Shown: one piece after another, positions 16,259 to 25,881 of the stretch
How positions within the stretch are numbered: position 1 is the first letter of the stretch
How the letters are laid out: every line of letters starts with the position of its first letter
Assembly (NCBI RefSeq): GCF_024741795.1
Contig: NZ_CP102950.1
Coordinates: 2,790,001-2,854,000, forward strand
Source of the DNA: Arthrobacter sp. CJ23
GTDB lineage: Bacteria > Actinomycetota > Actinomycetes > Actinomycetales > Micrococcaceae
Reading direction: 5' to 3'
Length of the DNA stretch: 64,000 bases
Notes under the pieces: generated by a model
What the model was told of the DNA's origin: nothing
The model's database searches: none
The model's input: the letters and a program-made list of their open reading frames with translations, nothing else
Translations under genes and position numbers: made by a program

Positions 16259-17503
16259 ATGGCAGAGCCCTCAGAGACCCCCGCGAAGCGCAAAGCGCCG
16301 TCGCGTGCATTGACGCCGGAAAAGGCGGTGACGCTGAAACAGCTCCGCGCCAATGTGGGCCAGCTGTCCACCACCATCATGCGCCAGCTGGAGAAGTCGC
16401 TGCCCTGGTACAGCCGCCTCAGCTCCGATGAACGCTCGGCGCTCGGCTTGGTGGCCCAGAACGGCATCGCCGCCTTCGTGACCTGGTACGAGCGGCCGAG
16501 TTCACCGTCGTGGATCCTCACGGACGTCTTCGGCAATGCCCCCACGGAGTTGACGCGCTCCATCAGCCTGCAGAAGGCGCTCCAGCTGATCCGGATTGTG
16601 GTGGAGGTTGTGGAGGACCAGGTGCCGGTGATCGCGCCGGAATCGGACCAGCCCTCGCTGCGCGAGGCCGTGCTGCGGTATTCGCGCGAGGTGGCTTTCG
16701 CCGCCGCCGATGTCTATGCGCGTGCAGCCGAGTCCCGGGGTTCCTGGGACACGCGGCTTGAGGCCCTCATTGTCGATGCCATCCTGCGCGGAGAGAACAC
16801 CGACGCCTTGCGCTCCAGGATCGCGGCGCTCGGCTGGAAGGCACAGGAGAGGTTCACCGTGATGGTGGGCAACTCGCCGTCGGAACCCAGTGCCAGCTAT
16901 GTCAGCGAGCTGCGCCGCACCGCGGGACGCTATGCCGAGGACGCGCTGGTGGGCATCCAGGGAGACCGGCTGATCCTCATCCTGGGCGGCGTGCAGGACC
17001 GCGACACGGCGTATGTGAAGCTAAGTGAATTGTTTGCCCCGGGCGCCGTGGTGTACGGGCCTGAGGCCGGTTCACTGCTGGAGGCAAGCAGTTCCGCTCA
17101 GGCGGCGTTCGCGGGCCTCACCGCCGCGAAGGCCTGGCCGTCCGCCCCCCGCCCCGTGGCGGCCGACGATCTCCTGCCGGAGCGGGTGGTGTCGGGCGAC
17201 GACGCCGCCCGTCGCTCACTCGTGAAGAACATCTACCGGCCGCTGCTGGCCGCCTCCAACGGACTGGTGGAAACGCTGGGGACGTACCTGGAACTGGGCC
17301 ATTCGCTCGAGGCAACCGCCCGTGAACTGTTCGTCCATGCGAACACGGTGCGCTACCGTTTGAAGCGCGTCTGCGATGTCACCGGATGGGATCCGCTGCT
17401 GCCGCGGGAGGCTTTTGTCCTCCAAACGGCGCTGGTGGTGGGAAGGCTTTCGGCCCAGCCGAAGGCCTCGTCCGAACGACACGGATCACGTTCACAGAAC
17501 TGA
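16259..17503 (+). CDS. fasR: PucR-type transcriptional regulator, FasR-like
   Basis: 414 residues. It has an N-terminal helical sensor-like region, a central GGDEF-like/PucR middle domain (about 150-270) and a C-terminal PucR helix-turn-helix (about 345-400: HSLEATARELFVHANTVRYRL, shown in part as ELFVHANTVRYRL). In Streptomyces the equivalent gene before fabD encodes FasR, an activator of the fatty-acid synthesis operon; the same neighbourhood here supports that role. The start is uncertain: ATG 16259 is chosen because 16223 abuts a candidate operator. Neither has a strong ribosome-binding site. Confidence 0.8.
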   Translation: MAEPSETPAKRKAPSRALTPEKAVTLKQLRANVGQLSTTIMRQLEKSLPWYSRLSSDERSALGLVAQNGIAAFVTWYERPSSPSWILTDVFGNAPTELTRSISLQKALQLIRIVVEVVEDQVPVIAPESDQPSLREAVLRYSREVAFAAADVYARAAESRGSWDTRLEALIVDAILRGENTDALRSRIAALGWKAQERFTVMVGNSPSEPSASYVSELRRTAGRYAEDALVGIQGDRLILILGGVQDRDTAYVKLSELFAPGAVVYGPEAGSLLEASSSAQAAFAGLTAAKAWPSAPRPVAADDLLPERVVSGDDAARRSLVKNIYRPLLAASNGLVETLGTYLELGHSLEATARELFVHANTVRYRLKRVCDVTGWDPLLPREAFVLQTALVVGRLSAQPKASSERHGSRSQN

Positions 17504-17507
17504 ACCG

Positions 17508-17524
17508 TTGTAGACTTCCTACAA
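17508..17524 (+). promoter_or_regulatory. Operator-like palindrome before fabD
   Basis: TTGTAGACTTCCTACAA, perfect 6-bp arms (TTGTAG/CTACAA) with a 5-base spacer. It lies 68 bases before the fabD start and resembles the site before fasR. It is a candidate FasR site by position and similarity. Confidence 0.55.
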
Positions 17525-17591
17525 ACTGACCCAGTGAGCTTGGTGTACGAAAACACCGGTGGATCACGTGGCAATTTGGAAAGCTGGATAC

Positions 17592-18521
17592 GTGCTTGCA
17601 ATCGTCTGCCCTGGACAGGGCTCCCAGACCCCTGGTTTTTTGGCCCCCTGGCTGGAACTGCCTTCCGCGGAGGGCCATCTGGCCGCCCTGAGCGAGATCG
17701 CAGGCATTGATCTCAAGGCCCACGGCACCACCTCGGATGAAGAGACCATCAAGGACACCGCCGTCGCGCAGCCCCTGATCGTCGCGGCAGGCCTTGTGGC
17801 CGCCAAGTCGCTGTTCGACGTCGAGCTCAGCACGCTGCCCGTGGTTCTTGCCGGGCACTCCGTCGGTGAAATCACGGCCTCGGCCCTGGCTGGCGTGCTC
17901 AGCGAGGCCGAAGCCATGACCTTCGTCCGGGAGCGTGCCAACAGCATGGCCGCCGCGGCCGCCGTCACGCCGACCGGCATGAGCGCCGTGGTCGGCGGCG
18001 ACCCCGCAGAGGTCCTGGCCGCCATCGAGGCTGCCGGTGCCACTCCCGCCAACGTCAACGGTGCTGGCCAGACCGTCGCCGCAGGCACCTTCGAACAGCT
18101 CAAGGCCCTGGCCGAGAACCCGCCGGCAAAGGCCCGTGTGATCCCGCTCAAGGTCGCAGGCGCCTTCCACACCTCGCACATGGCACCGGCCGTGAGCGCC
18201 CTGGAAGCACTGCAGCCGTCCCTGAAGCCGCATGACCCGGCCGTCCCTCTGCTGTCCAACTTCGACGGCAAGGAAGTCAGCGCCGGTGCTGCCGCCGTCG
18301 AGAGCCTGATCGCCCAGGTCTCCCGCCCCGTCCGCTGGGATCTCTGCATGGAGACCCTGGTGCAGCGCGGTGTAACCGGCCTGATCGAGCTGGCCCCGGC
18401 CGGCACCCTCGCCGGGCTCGCCAAGCGCGGCATGCCCGGCGTCAAGACCGTCGCTGTCAAGACCCCGGACGACCTCTCCGCGGCCCTGGCACTCTTCGCC
18501 GAACTGGAGGGACAGGCATGA
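17592..18521 (+). CDS. fabD: Malonyl-CoA:ACP transacylase
   Basis: 309 residues. It moves malonyl from CoA to ACP to supply fatty-acid elongation. GQGSQ lies near the N-terminus and the active-site Ser90 is in GHSVGE. The later FHTSHM carries the catalytic His. GTG 17592 is preferred to the open frame from 17559, giving the normal start MLAIVCPGQGSQ. It overlaps fabH by 4 bases (ATGA). Confidence 0.95.
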   Translation: MLAIVCPGQGSQTPGFLAPWLELPSAEGHLAALSEIAGIDLKAHGTTSDEETIKDTAVAQPLIVAAGLVAAKSLFDVELSTLPVVLAGHSVGEITASALAGVLSEAEAMTFVRERANSMAAAAAVTPTGMSAVVGGDPAEVLAAIEAAGATPANVNGAGQTVAAGTFEQLKALAENPPAKARVIPLKVAGAFHTSHMAPAVSALEALQPSLKPHDPAVPLLSNFDGKEVSAGAAAVESLIAQVSRPVRWDLCMETLVQRGVTGLIELAPAGTLAGLAKRGMPGVKTVAVKTPDDLSAALALFAELEGQA

Positions 18522-19579
18522 GCACTCCCGTACTCAAGCAGGCACCAATCAACGCACACTCGCGCATCGTCGGCATCGGGGCGTACCGCCCGGATGTGAT
18601 CGTCACCAACGACGACGTCTGCCAGTGGATCGATTCCTCCGATGAATGGATCCGCCAGCGCACCGGCATCGTGACCCGGCACCGCGCCGCCGCCAACGTC
18701 AGCGTGATCGACATGGCCGAAGGCGCAGCCCGCGAGGCACTCAAGCACGCCGGCATCGAAGCGTCCCAGCTGGGTGCCGTCATCGTCTCCACCGTGACCC
18801 ACCCGTTTGCCACGCCGTCCGCTGCCGCCGCCCTCACCGACCGTTTGGGCGCGACGCCGGCACCCGCCTTCGACATCTCCGCCGCCTGCGCGGGCTACTG
18901 CTACGGCGTGGCCCAAGGCGACGCCCTGGTGCGCTCCGGCGCTGCCGAGTATGTCCTGGTGGTCGGCGCCGAGAAGCTCTCGGATGTCATCGACAACCAC
19001 GAGCGCACCATCTCCTTCCTTCTCGGCGATGGCGCCGGCGCCGTGGTGATCGGTCCGTCCGACACGCCCGGCATCGCTCCCTCCGTGTGGGGTTCCGACG
19101 GCAGCAAGTGGGACGCCATCGGCATGACGCACTCGCTCGACGACGTCCGCGCACTCGGCGAGTCCGCCCGCCACTCCGACGAGTCGGACGACCAGGCGAT
19201 CCTTGAGGCCGCGCAGGATGTTTGGCCGACGCTGCGCCAGGACGGCCAGACGGTCTTCCGCTGGGCCGTGTGGGAGATGGCAAAGGTTGCCCAGCAGGCC
19301 CTGGATGCCGCGGGCGTCGAGGCCTCGGACCTGGCCGCCTTTGTCCCGCACCAGGCCAACATGCGGATCATCGACGAGATGGTCAAGAAGCTGAAGCTCC
19401 CGGAAACAGTGGTGGTGGCACGCGACATCGCCGAGTCCGGCAACACTTCGGCAGCGTCCATCCCGCTGGCCACGCACCGCCTGCTCCAGGAAAACCCGGA
19501 GCTCAGCGGTGGCCTGTCCCTGCAGATCGGCTTCGGCGCCGGCCTGGTCTTCGGCGCGCAGGTAGTGGTGCTGCCGTAG
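18518..19579 (+). CDS. fabH: Beta-ketoacyl-ACP synthase III
   Basis: 353 residues. It condenses an acyl-CoA primer with malonyl-ACP to start fatty-acid synthesis; in branched-chain producers it sets the chain type. The catalytic triad is visible: Cys124 (SAACAG), His278 (VPHQAN) and Asn309 (GNTSAAS). It is translationally coupled to fabD. Confidence 0.95.
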   Translation: MSTPVLKQAPINAHSRIVGIGAYRPDVIVTNDDVCQWIDSSDEWIRQRTGIVTRHRAAANVSVIDMAEGAAREALKHAGIEASQLGAVIVSTVTHPFATPSAAAALTDRLGATPAPAFDISAACAGYCYGVAQGDALVRSGAAEYVLVVGAEKLSDVIDNHERTISFLLGDGAGAVVIGPSDTPGIAPSVWGSDGSKWDAIGMTHSLDDVRALGESARHSDESDDQAILEAAQDVWPTLRQDGQTVFRWAVWEMAKVAQQALDAAGVEASDLAAFVPHQANMRIIDEMVKKLKLPETVVVARDIAESGNTSAASIPLATHRLLQENPELSGGLSLQIGFGAGLVFGAQVVVLP

Positions 19580-19727
19580 CGGTCCAGCGCTTACCGCACT
19601 GGCTTGCTGCACAACTGGACCGGCCCCGCGGCCGCCAGCCAACTGAATATGACTTTGAGACACAAGCCGCATCCGTGGTTTGAACCGTTTCCGGCAGCAG
19701 CCGGCACAACAAGAAAAGGAGCCAACA

Positions 19728-19973
19728 ATGGCTAGCAACGAAGAAATCCTGGCCGGCCTGGCTGAAATCGTGAACGAAGAGACCGGCCTGGCCACCGAGG
19801 CTGTGGAGCTGGACAAGTCCTTCACCGAGGACCTGGACATCGACTCCATCTCCATGATGACCATCGTGGTCAACGCTGAAGAGAAGTTCGGCGTCCGCAT
19901 CCCGGACGAAGAGGTCAAGAACCTCAAGACCGTCGGCGACGCCGTCAGCTTCATCGCAAACGCCCAGGCCTAG
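19728..19973 (+). CDS. acpP: Acyl carrier protein
   Basis: 81 residues, acidic four-helix carrier. Phosphopantetheine attachment is expected at Ser40 in DIDSIS (the usual motif is DSL; here DSI). AAAAGGAG precedes the ATG. It sits between fabH and fabF, 148 bp after fabH. Confidence 0.95.
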   Translation: MASNEEILAGLAEIVNEETGLATEAVELDKSFTEDLDIDSISMMTIVVNAEEKFGVRIPDEEVKNLKTVGDAVSFIANAQA

Positions 19974-20109
19974 TCCTGGTTCCAGCTGTGCCGGACCCGG
20001 GTGGTGAACCCTCCCGGGCCCGGCACAGCCGCAATACCGCCCAAAGATTTTCCTGCCGCCCCTGCGAAGAACCGTAGCAGGGCCGGCTGATCCGACAGAG
20101 AGTGATCGC

Positions 20110-21345
20110 ATGGCACGCAAAGTAGTCATAACCGGTCTGGGGGCCACCACTCCCATCGGCGGCGACGTACCCACAATGTGGAAGAACGCGCTGAAAGGGG
20201 TCTCCGGTGCCCACACGCTCGAAGACGAGTGGGTGGCCAAGTACGAGCTCCCCGTCCACTTTGCTGCCCGGTGCTCCACGCCGGCGCTGGATGTCCTGAG
20301 CCGCGTCGAGGCCAAGCGCATGGACCCGTCCACGCAGTTCGGCGTCATCGCGGCGCGCGAAGCCTGGGCTGATTCCGGCATCACCGAGGTTGACCACGAC
20401 CGCCTTGCCGTGGCCTTCGCCACCGGCATCGGCGGCGTCTGGACGCTCCTGGATGCCTGGGACACGCTCAAGGAAAAGGGCCCCCGCCGGGTCCTGCCCA
20501 TGACGGTTCCGATGCTCATGCCCAACGGCGTGGCCGCAGCCGTCAGCCTTGACCTCGGCGCCCGTGCCGGCGCGCACACCCCGGTGTCCGCCTGCGCTTC
20601 CGGCACCGAGGCCCTGCACCTGGGCCTGGAGCTCATCCGCTCCGGCAAGGCCGACGTTGTGATGTGCGGTGGCGCCGAGGCCGCCATCCACCCCATGCCG
20701 CTGGCTGCCTTCTCGTCGATGCAGGCGCTCTCGCGCCGCAACGACGAGCCCGAGCGCGCGTCCCGCCCGTACGACATCGACCGCGACGGTTTCGTCATGG
20801 GTGAAGGTGCCGGCGCCTTGGTGCTCGAGGCCGAGGAACACGCCCTTGCCCGTGGCGCCCGCATCTATGCCGAACTTGCAGGCACCTCGGTCACTGCCGA
20901 CGCCTACCACATCACCGCCCCGGACCCGCAGGGCCTGGGCGCCACCCGTGCGCTCAAGGCTGCCATGTTCGATGGCCGCATCCAGGCCGAGGACGTGGTG
21001 CACGTGAACGCGCATGCAACCTCCACCCCCGTTGGCGACAAGCCCGAGTACACGGCGCTGCGCGCCGCCCTGGGCGCCCACGTGGACAACGTGGCGGTCT
21101 CCGCCACCAAATCGCAGATGGGGCACCTGCTGGGCGCCTCCGGCGCCGTTGAGGCCGTGCTCACGGTCCTCGCGGTGTACGAGCGCAAGGCTCCGGTGAC
21201 GATCAACCTTGAGAACCAGGATCCGGAGATCCCGCTCGACGTCGTGACGTCCGTGCGTGATCTGCCCGCCGGTGACATCGTGGCGCTGAGCAACTCGTTC
21301 GGTTTCGGCGGCCACAACGCCGTCATCGCCGTCCGCAACGTCTAG
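20110..21345 (+). CDS. fabF: Beta-ketoacyl-ACP synthase II
   Basis: 411 residues. It elongates acyl-ACP with malonyl-ACP. Active-site Cys162 (SACASG), and the two His motifs HATST and GHLLGASG are present. Last gene of the fasR-fab cluster; a strong terminator follows 35 bases later. Confidence 0.95.
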   Translation: MARKVVITGLGATTPIGGDVPTMWKNALKGVSGAHTLEDEWVAKYELPVHFAARCSTPALDVLSRVEAKRMDPSTQFGVIAAREAWADSGITEVDHDRLAVAFATGIGGVWTLLDAWDTLKEKGPRRVLPMTVPMLMPNGVAAAVSLDLGARAGAHTPVSACASGTEALHLGLELIRSGKADVVMCGGAEAAIHPMPLAAFSSMQALSRRNDEPERASRPYDIDRDGFVMGEGAGALVLEAEEHALARGARIYAELAGTSVTADAYHITAPDPQGLGATRALKAAMFDGRIQAEDVVHVNAHATSTPVGDKPEYTALRAALGAHVDNVAVSATKSQMGHLLGASGAVEAVLTVLAVYERKAPVTINLENQDPEIPLDVVTSVRDLPAGDIVALSNSFGFGGHNAVIAVRNV

Positions 21346-21380
21346 CCGCAGGCACCGTCGGCGCCGGACCGGAGACACGC

Positions 21381-21420
21381 AAAGAGGATGGCCCCACCGT
21401 TTGGTGGGGCCATCCTCTTT
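21381..21420. terminator. Bidirectional intrinsic terminator between fabF and DUF3145 gene
   Basis: Perfect 18-bp stem AAAGAGGATGGCCCCACC / GGTGGGGCCATCCTCTTT with a GTTT loop. U-runs on both strands fit the convergent gene arrangement. Confidence 0.92.
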
Positions 21421-21501
21421 TGCTGTTTGCTATGGGGTTTAGCTTGCTACGGGTCTTGCTTGGTGCGATTAGGGGGCTTGCTGCTGTTGCGGAATTTGGC
21501 G

Positions 21502-22005
21502 CTAGCCGACCTGGTGGAGCCAGCGCACCGGGGCGCCCTCGGCGGCGTGCCGGAACGGCTCGAGTTCCTCGTCCCAGGCCTCGCCCAAGGCCAGTGAAAG
21601 CTCGTGGTAGACGGCGGAGGGATCGCCGGCGCCGGATTCATAGGCATAGCGGATGCGGTCCTCGGTAACCATGATGTTGCCGTGGACGTCCGTGACGGCG
21701 TGGAAGATGCCGAGATCGGGGGTGTGCGACCAGCGCGCACCGTCCACTCCCTGGCTGGGTTCCTCCGTGACCTCATAGCGCAGGTGGGCCCAGCCACGCA
21801 GCGATGAAGCAAGCTGCGCCCCGGTACCCGGTGCGCCTGTCCACGACAACTCCGCCCGGTACATTCCGGGTGCAGCAGGTTGAGCGGTCCACTCAAGATC
21901 GGTCCGCTTGTCCACGACCGATCCGATGGCCCACTCAACGTGAGGGCACAACGCGGTAGGGGCCGAGTGAACAAACAAAACACCACGGGTCATTGCAACA
22001 GACAT
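21502..22005 (-). CDS. DUF3145 family protein
   Basis: 167 residues. The start MSVAMTRGVLFVHSAP at ATG 22005 has GGAGG upstream; the open frame to 22134 is not needed. The sequence is typical of the actinobacterial family (VEWAIGSV, ELSLALGEAWDEELEPFR). Function is not established. It is separated from dprA by 235 bp without any gene. Confidence 0.9.
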   Translation of the reverse strand: MSVAMTRGVLFVHSAPTALCPHVEWAIGSVVDKRTDLEWTAQPAAPGMYRAELSWTGAPGTGAQLASSLRGWAHLRYEVTEEPSQGVDGARWSHTPDLGIFHAVTDVHGNIMVTEDRIRYAYESGAGDPSAVYHELSLALGEAWDEELEPFRHAAEGAPVRWLHQVG

Positions 22006-22240
22006 TCCATCCTCCATAGCTGTAGGTACGTCTTCCCCAACGACCTCTGCCTGGATGGTGCTTGTTGCCCCTGGGTGCCACGGATTCCCGGTGGTCCCTG
22101 CCGGACTATTAAGTTGGTGCCGCGGAAGCTTCAAGTAGGACTTGAAAGTTCCGCGGTATTGCTTTCATTTTGCCGTACGATCCTGAAATATGCCAGTGCG
22201 ATTATGTACTGTTCATTTCCGGCCCGCATCAGCCACGCAA

Positions 22241-23437
22241 TCAACCGTCCTTGGACCTCTTCCAGGCGCCGCGCTCGGACGCAGCCAGGCCGAGCAGGCC
22301 CAGACGGCCCAGTCCCGCCCGGACTGCTTCGGGGCTGAGCCCTGCCACGACGGCGAGCTTGTCCACGGAGCTCGTGGAGCGCAGCGGAAGGGCATCGAGC
22401 AGGATCAGGTCCTCGAGCGTGAGTCCGTCGTGCGCGGCCGCAAGCCCTTCCTGTTCCGCGGGCAGCTCCTCGCCACTGGCCCCGGCAAGCTCGGCGATCT
22501 CCCCCACATCGGTAACGCACACAGCGCCTCCATCCCGGAGCAGCCGGTGGCAGCCGGCGGAATTGGCACTGTGTATCGAACCGGGAACCGCGCCAACAGC
22601 CCGGCCGATCGTTTCCGCGTGGTGCGCCGTGTTCAAGGCGCCGGAGCGCCAGCGCGCCTCGACCACCACCGTGACGCCAGCCAGCGCGGCAATGAGCCTG
22701 TTGCGCTGGAGAAACCTGTACCTGGTGGGGGCCGAGCCGGGAGGCACCTCGGCGAGCACCGCACCCTGGTTGGCCACCGCCCGCAGCAGGTCCTCGTTGC
22801 CGGAAGGATAGAAGCGGTCCACGCCCCCTGCCATGACTGCGATGGTGGGCATCGGGCCGGTGCCGCCGCTCAAGGCCCCGCGGTGCGCGTGGGCATCAAT
22901 GCCGTACGCGCCGCCGGAGACCACCGTGTACCCGCGTTGTCCCAGCCCATGGGCGAAGTCGCCTGTGACGGAGGCGCCGTAGCTGGTGCTGTCCCGGGAA
23001 CCCACCAGCGCGATGGTGCGCCTGGCTGGCGGAATCTCCACCTCGCTGCCGCGCCACCAGAGGCACAGAGGCTCCTGGATGCCGAGGTCCGACAGCTGGA
23101 CGGGCCAGAGCTCGTCGCCGGGGACGATCATCCTGCCGCCCAGCCGCTTCATGGTGGCCAGGTCCCGCTCGGGAGCCAGATCGGCCACCCGGGGCGCCCA
23201 ACGCTTCAGGGACGCCGTGATCCCGGGCCATGAACCGGTTCCGTCACCGGCGAGCAAGGCAGTGATTTCCTGTTCGAGCTCCGGGCCGGCCTTCAACTGG
23301 CCCGTCGCGATGCGCAGGCCGTCGACGGCTCCTGCCGCCTGGACGAGCGCCAGGCCTGCCGCGTCCTGTGGCTCCATGAGCCGCGACAGGGCTGCCCGGG
23401 CCAGGCGTTTGGTGTCCGTTGTGGCCTGCGTGTTCAT
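22241..23437 (-). CDS. dprA: DNA-processing protein DprA
   Basis: 398 residues. DprA binds incoming single-stranded DNA and loads RecA; in actinobacteria it is usually encoded after the ComM-like gene. The Rossmann-like core is visible: VGSRDSTSYG, VVSGGAYGIDAHAHRGAL, and AEVPPGSAPTRYRFLQRNRLIAAL (in part RFLQRNRLIAAL). A winged-helix C-terminus is present. Start ATG 23437 with GAAAGGAAGC upstream is preferred to 23452. Confidence 0.92.
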   Translation of the reverse strand: MNTQATTDTKRLARAALSRLMEPQDAAGLALVQAAGAVDGLRIATGQLKAGPELEQEITALLAGDGTGSWPGITASLKRWAPRVADLAPERDLATMKRLGGRMIVPGDELWPVQLSDLGIQEPLCLWWRGSEVEIPPARRTIALVGSRDSTSYGASVTGDFAHGLGQRGYTVVSGGAYGIDAHAHRGALSGGTGPMPTIAVMAGGVDRFYPSGNEDLLRAVANQGAVLAEVPPGSAPTRYRFLQRNRLIAALAGVTVVVEARWRSGALNTAHHAETIGRAVGAVPGSIHSANSAGCHRLLRDGGAVCVTDVGEIAELAGASGEELPAEQEGLAAAHDGLTLEDLILLDALPLRSTSSVDKLAVVAGLSPEAVRAGLGRLGLLGLAASERGAWKRSKDG

Positions 23438-23448
23438 GGTGCTTCCTT

Positions 23449-24987
23449 TCATGCCGCTGCGGCCGCCTGCCGAAGGCCGAGCGCCTGTCCGATGTCATCG
23501 CCGTGCGGCCGGTCCCGGTGGCCGAGATCGGCCAGGGTCCAAGCCAGCCGCAGCACGCGGTCGTATCCACGGGCCGTGAGGACGCCACGCTCCAGGGAGG
23601 CATCAAGGATCCGGGTGGTTGCCGGCGGCAGGCGCAGCTCGCCCCTGAGCAGCCGCCCGGGTACCTGGGAGTTGGTCTCCAGCCCCAAGTGCCCGAGCCG
23701 TTCCCGCTGGCGCTGCCGCGCCTCCTGTACCCTTCGGGCGACGGTGACCGTGTCCTCCTCGGAACCCGGTTGCCCGAAATCCGCCAGCGAAACCCGTTCC
23801 ACGTGCAGCTGGATGTCCACCCTGTCCAGCAGGGGCCCGGACATGCGCCCGTAGTAGCGCCGGCGCATGGTGGGCGTGCAGGTGCATTCCAGGCCCTTCC
23901 CGGAGGCCTTGCCGCACGGGCAGGGGTTGGCCGCCAGGACAAGCTGGAAACGGGCCGGGTAGGCCGCCGTTCCGGCGGAACGGTGGATGACGAGTTCGCC
24001 GCTCTCGAGGGGCTGGCGCAGGGCGTCCAGGACGCGGCGTTCGTATTCCGGCGCCTCGTCAAGGAACAGGACACCGCGGTGCGCCCGCGAGGCGGCTCCG
24101 GGCCGGGGCAGGCCCGAGCCGCCGCCGATGATCGCCGCCGCGGTGGCACTGTGGTGCGGGTTTTCAAAGGGCGGGCGGCGCACCAGCGAAACGGCCGAGG
24201 CCTGCACCGCGGACAGGGAGTGGATCGCCGTGACCTCCATGGCTTCCCGGTCAGCGAGATCCGGGAGCAGTCCGGGGAGTCTCTCCGCCAGCATGGTCTT
24301 GCCGGCTCCGGGCGGCCCCGTCAGGAGCACGTGATGGGCTCCCGCTGCGGCCACCTCGAGTGCCCGGCGGGCCTCGCCCTGGCCCGAGACGTCGCTGAGG
24401 TCAGGGGCCGGTCCTTCCGGAACCTCTTCATCGGCCGGTTGGCTGTCCTCGGGATCATAATCGAGGGCCAGGTCCTGCGGGTCGGCACCGTAGTCAAAGG
24501 CGAGCCGGGCCAAGGTCCGGTAGCCGCGGACGTTCGCTCCCGGAACCAGGCATGCCTCAGCCATGTTCGGCTGGGCCACCACCACGTCCGGATACCCTGC
24601 CTGCACGGCGGCCATGACAGCCGGGAGGATCCCGCGGACGGGCCTGAGCCTGCCGTCCAGCCCGAGTTCGGCCAGGAACACGGTCTTTGCCGTGGACCGG
24701 ATGTCGCCCGCCGCCCGGAGCACGGCCATGGTGATGGCAAGGTCGAAGCCGGAACCGCGTTTGGGCAGCGAGGCCGGGATGAGGTTGGCGGTGATCTTTC
24801 GCCGGCTCAGGGGAATGCCCGAGTTCTGGGCCGCCGAGCGGATCCGTTCCTTGGCTTCATTCAAAGCGGCGTCGGGGAGGCCCAGAATGACGAAGTTGGG
24901 GAGTGTTTGGCCGATGTCGGCCTCGACCTCCACGATGTAGCCGTTGAGGCCCAGCAGCGCCACGGAATAGCTCCGCCCGACGCCCAT
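23449..24987 (-). CDS. YifB/ComM-family Mg-chelatase-like AAA+ ATPase
   Basis: 512 residues. It has an N-terminal Lon-protease-like ChlI domain (about 20-145), Walker A GPPGAGKTM near residue 228, FLDEAPEY as Walker B, and a C-terminal Mg-chelatase domain. ComM in other bacteria is a helicase that helps branch migration during natural transformation. It lies between yraN and dprA, as usual, and starts directly at the yraN stop. Confidence 0.92.
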   Translation of the reverse strand: MGVGRSYSVALLGLNGYIVEVEADIGQTLPNFVILGLPDAALNEAKERIRSAAQNSGIPLSRRKITANLIPASLPKRGSGFDLAITMAVLRAAGDIRSTAKTVFLAELGLDGRLRPVRGILPAVMAAVQAGYPDVVVAQPNMAEACLVPGANVRGYRTLARLAFDYGADPQDLALDYDPEDSQPADEEVPEGPAPDLSDVSGQGEARRALEVAAAGAHHVLLTGPPGAGKTMLAERLPGLLPDLADREAMEVTAIHSLSAVQASAVSLVRRPPFENPHHSATAAAIIGGGSGLPRPGAASRAHRGVLFLDEAPEYERRVLDALRQPLESGELVIHRSAGTAAYPARFQLVLAANPCPCGKASGKGLECTCTPTMRRRYYGRMSGPLLDRVDIQLHVERVSLADFGQPGSEEDTVTVARRVQEARQRQRERLGHLGLETNSQVPGRLLRGELRLPPATTRILDASLERGVLTARGYDRVLRLAWTLADLGHRDRPHGDDIGQALGLRQAAAAA

Positions 24988-25344
24988 CTAGCCGACACCC
25001 CGCAGGTGTTCGAGCATTGGTTCGCCCACGCCGTCGTCGATCACCGAGACGACGTCCACCCGCCGGTACGGCACGCGGAGTTCGTGTTCCCGGCACCACG
25101 AGGTAGCGAGCCGGTGCAGGCGGGCGAGCTTCGCGGTGCCGACCGCTTCGAACGGATGGCCGTAGGCGGTGCTGCGACGGGTCTTTACCTCGGCAACCAC
25201 CAACGTGTCGCCGTCCAGCGCCACGATGTCGATTTCGCCGTCGGAACAGCGCCAGTTCCGGTCCACAATGCGCATGCCCTGCGTTTCCAGGAACCCGGCC
25301 GCCAGCATTTCACCGTGCTGGCCGAGCAAGTCTTTGGCTCTCAT
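24988..25344 (-). CDS. YraN/UPF0102 family putative endonuclease
   Basis: 118 residues. The nuclease-like pattern GEMLAA...DGEIDIVALDG...VVAEVKTR has the D-ExK arrangement of this family. ATG 25344 with GGAGG at 5 bases is chosen over 25350. It sits immediately before the YifB gene. Biochemical role is not established. Confidence 0.9.
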   Translation of the reverse strand: MRAKDLLGQHGEMLAAGFLETQGMRIVDRNWRCSDGEIDIVALDGDTLVVAEVKTRRSTAYGHPFEAVGTAKLARLHRLATSWCREHELRVPYRRVDVVSVIDDGVGEPMLEHLRGVG

Positions 25345-25477
25345 GTCCACCTCCGCTACCAGCCTGAGGGCGGAACGACGGCGGCGGCAGGGGTCTATGC
25401 GGCTATGTGGGAAACCGGGTCAAAGCAGGCCTGTGGAGGACGAGTCGCCCCGCCAGCCGGGGCAAGGGCAGGACGGA

Positions 25478-25822
25478 TCAGCTGCCGAGATCTCCCAGGT
25501 TCCCCAGCTCGCCGTCCTTGGGCAGGGCGAGGTCCTCGTTGCGGGGCAGTTCCTCGACGTTGACGTCCTTGAAGGTGATGACGCGGACGTTCTTCACGAA
25601 CCGTGCGGAACGGTACACATCCCACACCCAGGCGTCCTGCAGCGTCAGATCGAAGTAGACCTCGCCGTCGGCGCTGCGGGCCTGCAGGTCGACGTGGTTG
25701 GCCAGGTAGAACCGGCGTTCGGTCTCGACAACGTAGCTGAACAAACCGACGACGTCCCGGTATTCGCGGTAGAGCTGAAGCTCCATGTCGGTTTCATAGT
25801 TCTCAAGGTCCTCGGCGCTCAT
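25478..25822 (-). CDS. DUF2469 family protein
   Basis: 114 residues, acidic, beginning MSAEDLENYETDMELQLYREY (start at ATG 25822; the open frame to 25861 is not used). It is nearly always found after rnhB in actinobacteria, as here. Function unknown. Confidence 0.9.
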   Translation of the reverse strand: MSAEDLENYETDMELQLYREYRDVVGLFSYVVETERRFYLANHVDLQARSADGEVYFDLTLQDAWVWDVYRSARFVKNVRVITFKDVNVEELPRNEDLALPKDGELGNLGDLGS

Positions 25823-25881
25823 GCTTCCATCTTGCACCATCCGCGGGGCACCTTGCGCCACAAGGCGGGGCCACAGCAGGG

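Noticed and set aside
13186..16563. Minus-strand frame of 1125 codons opposite aceE
   Set aside because: It is the antisense shadow of aceE: low-complexity Val/Gly/His-rich protein without domains, while aceE has full motifs and a ribosome-binding site.
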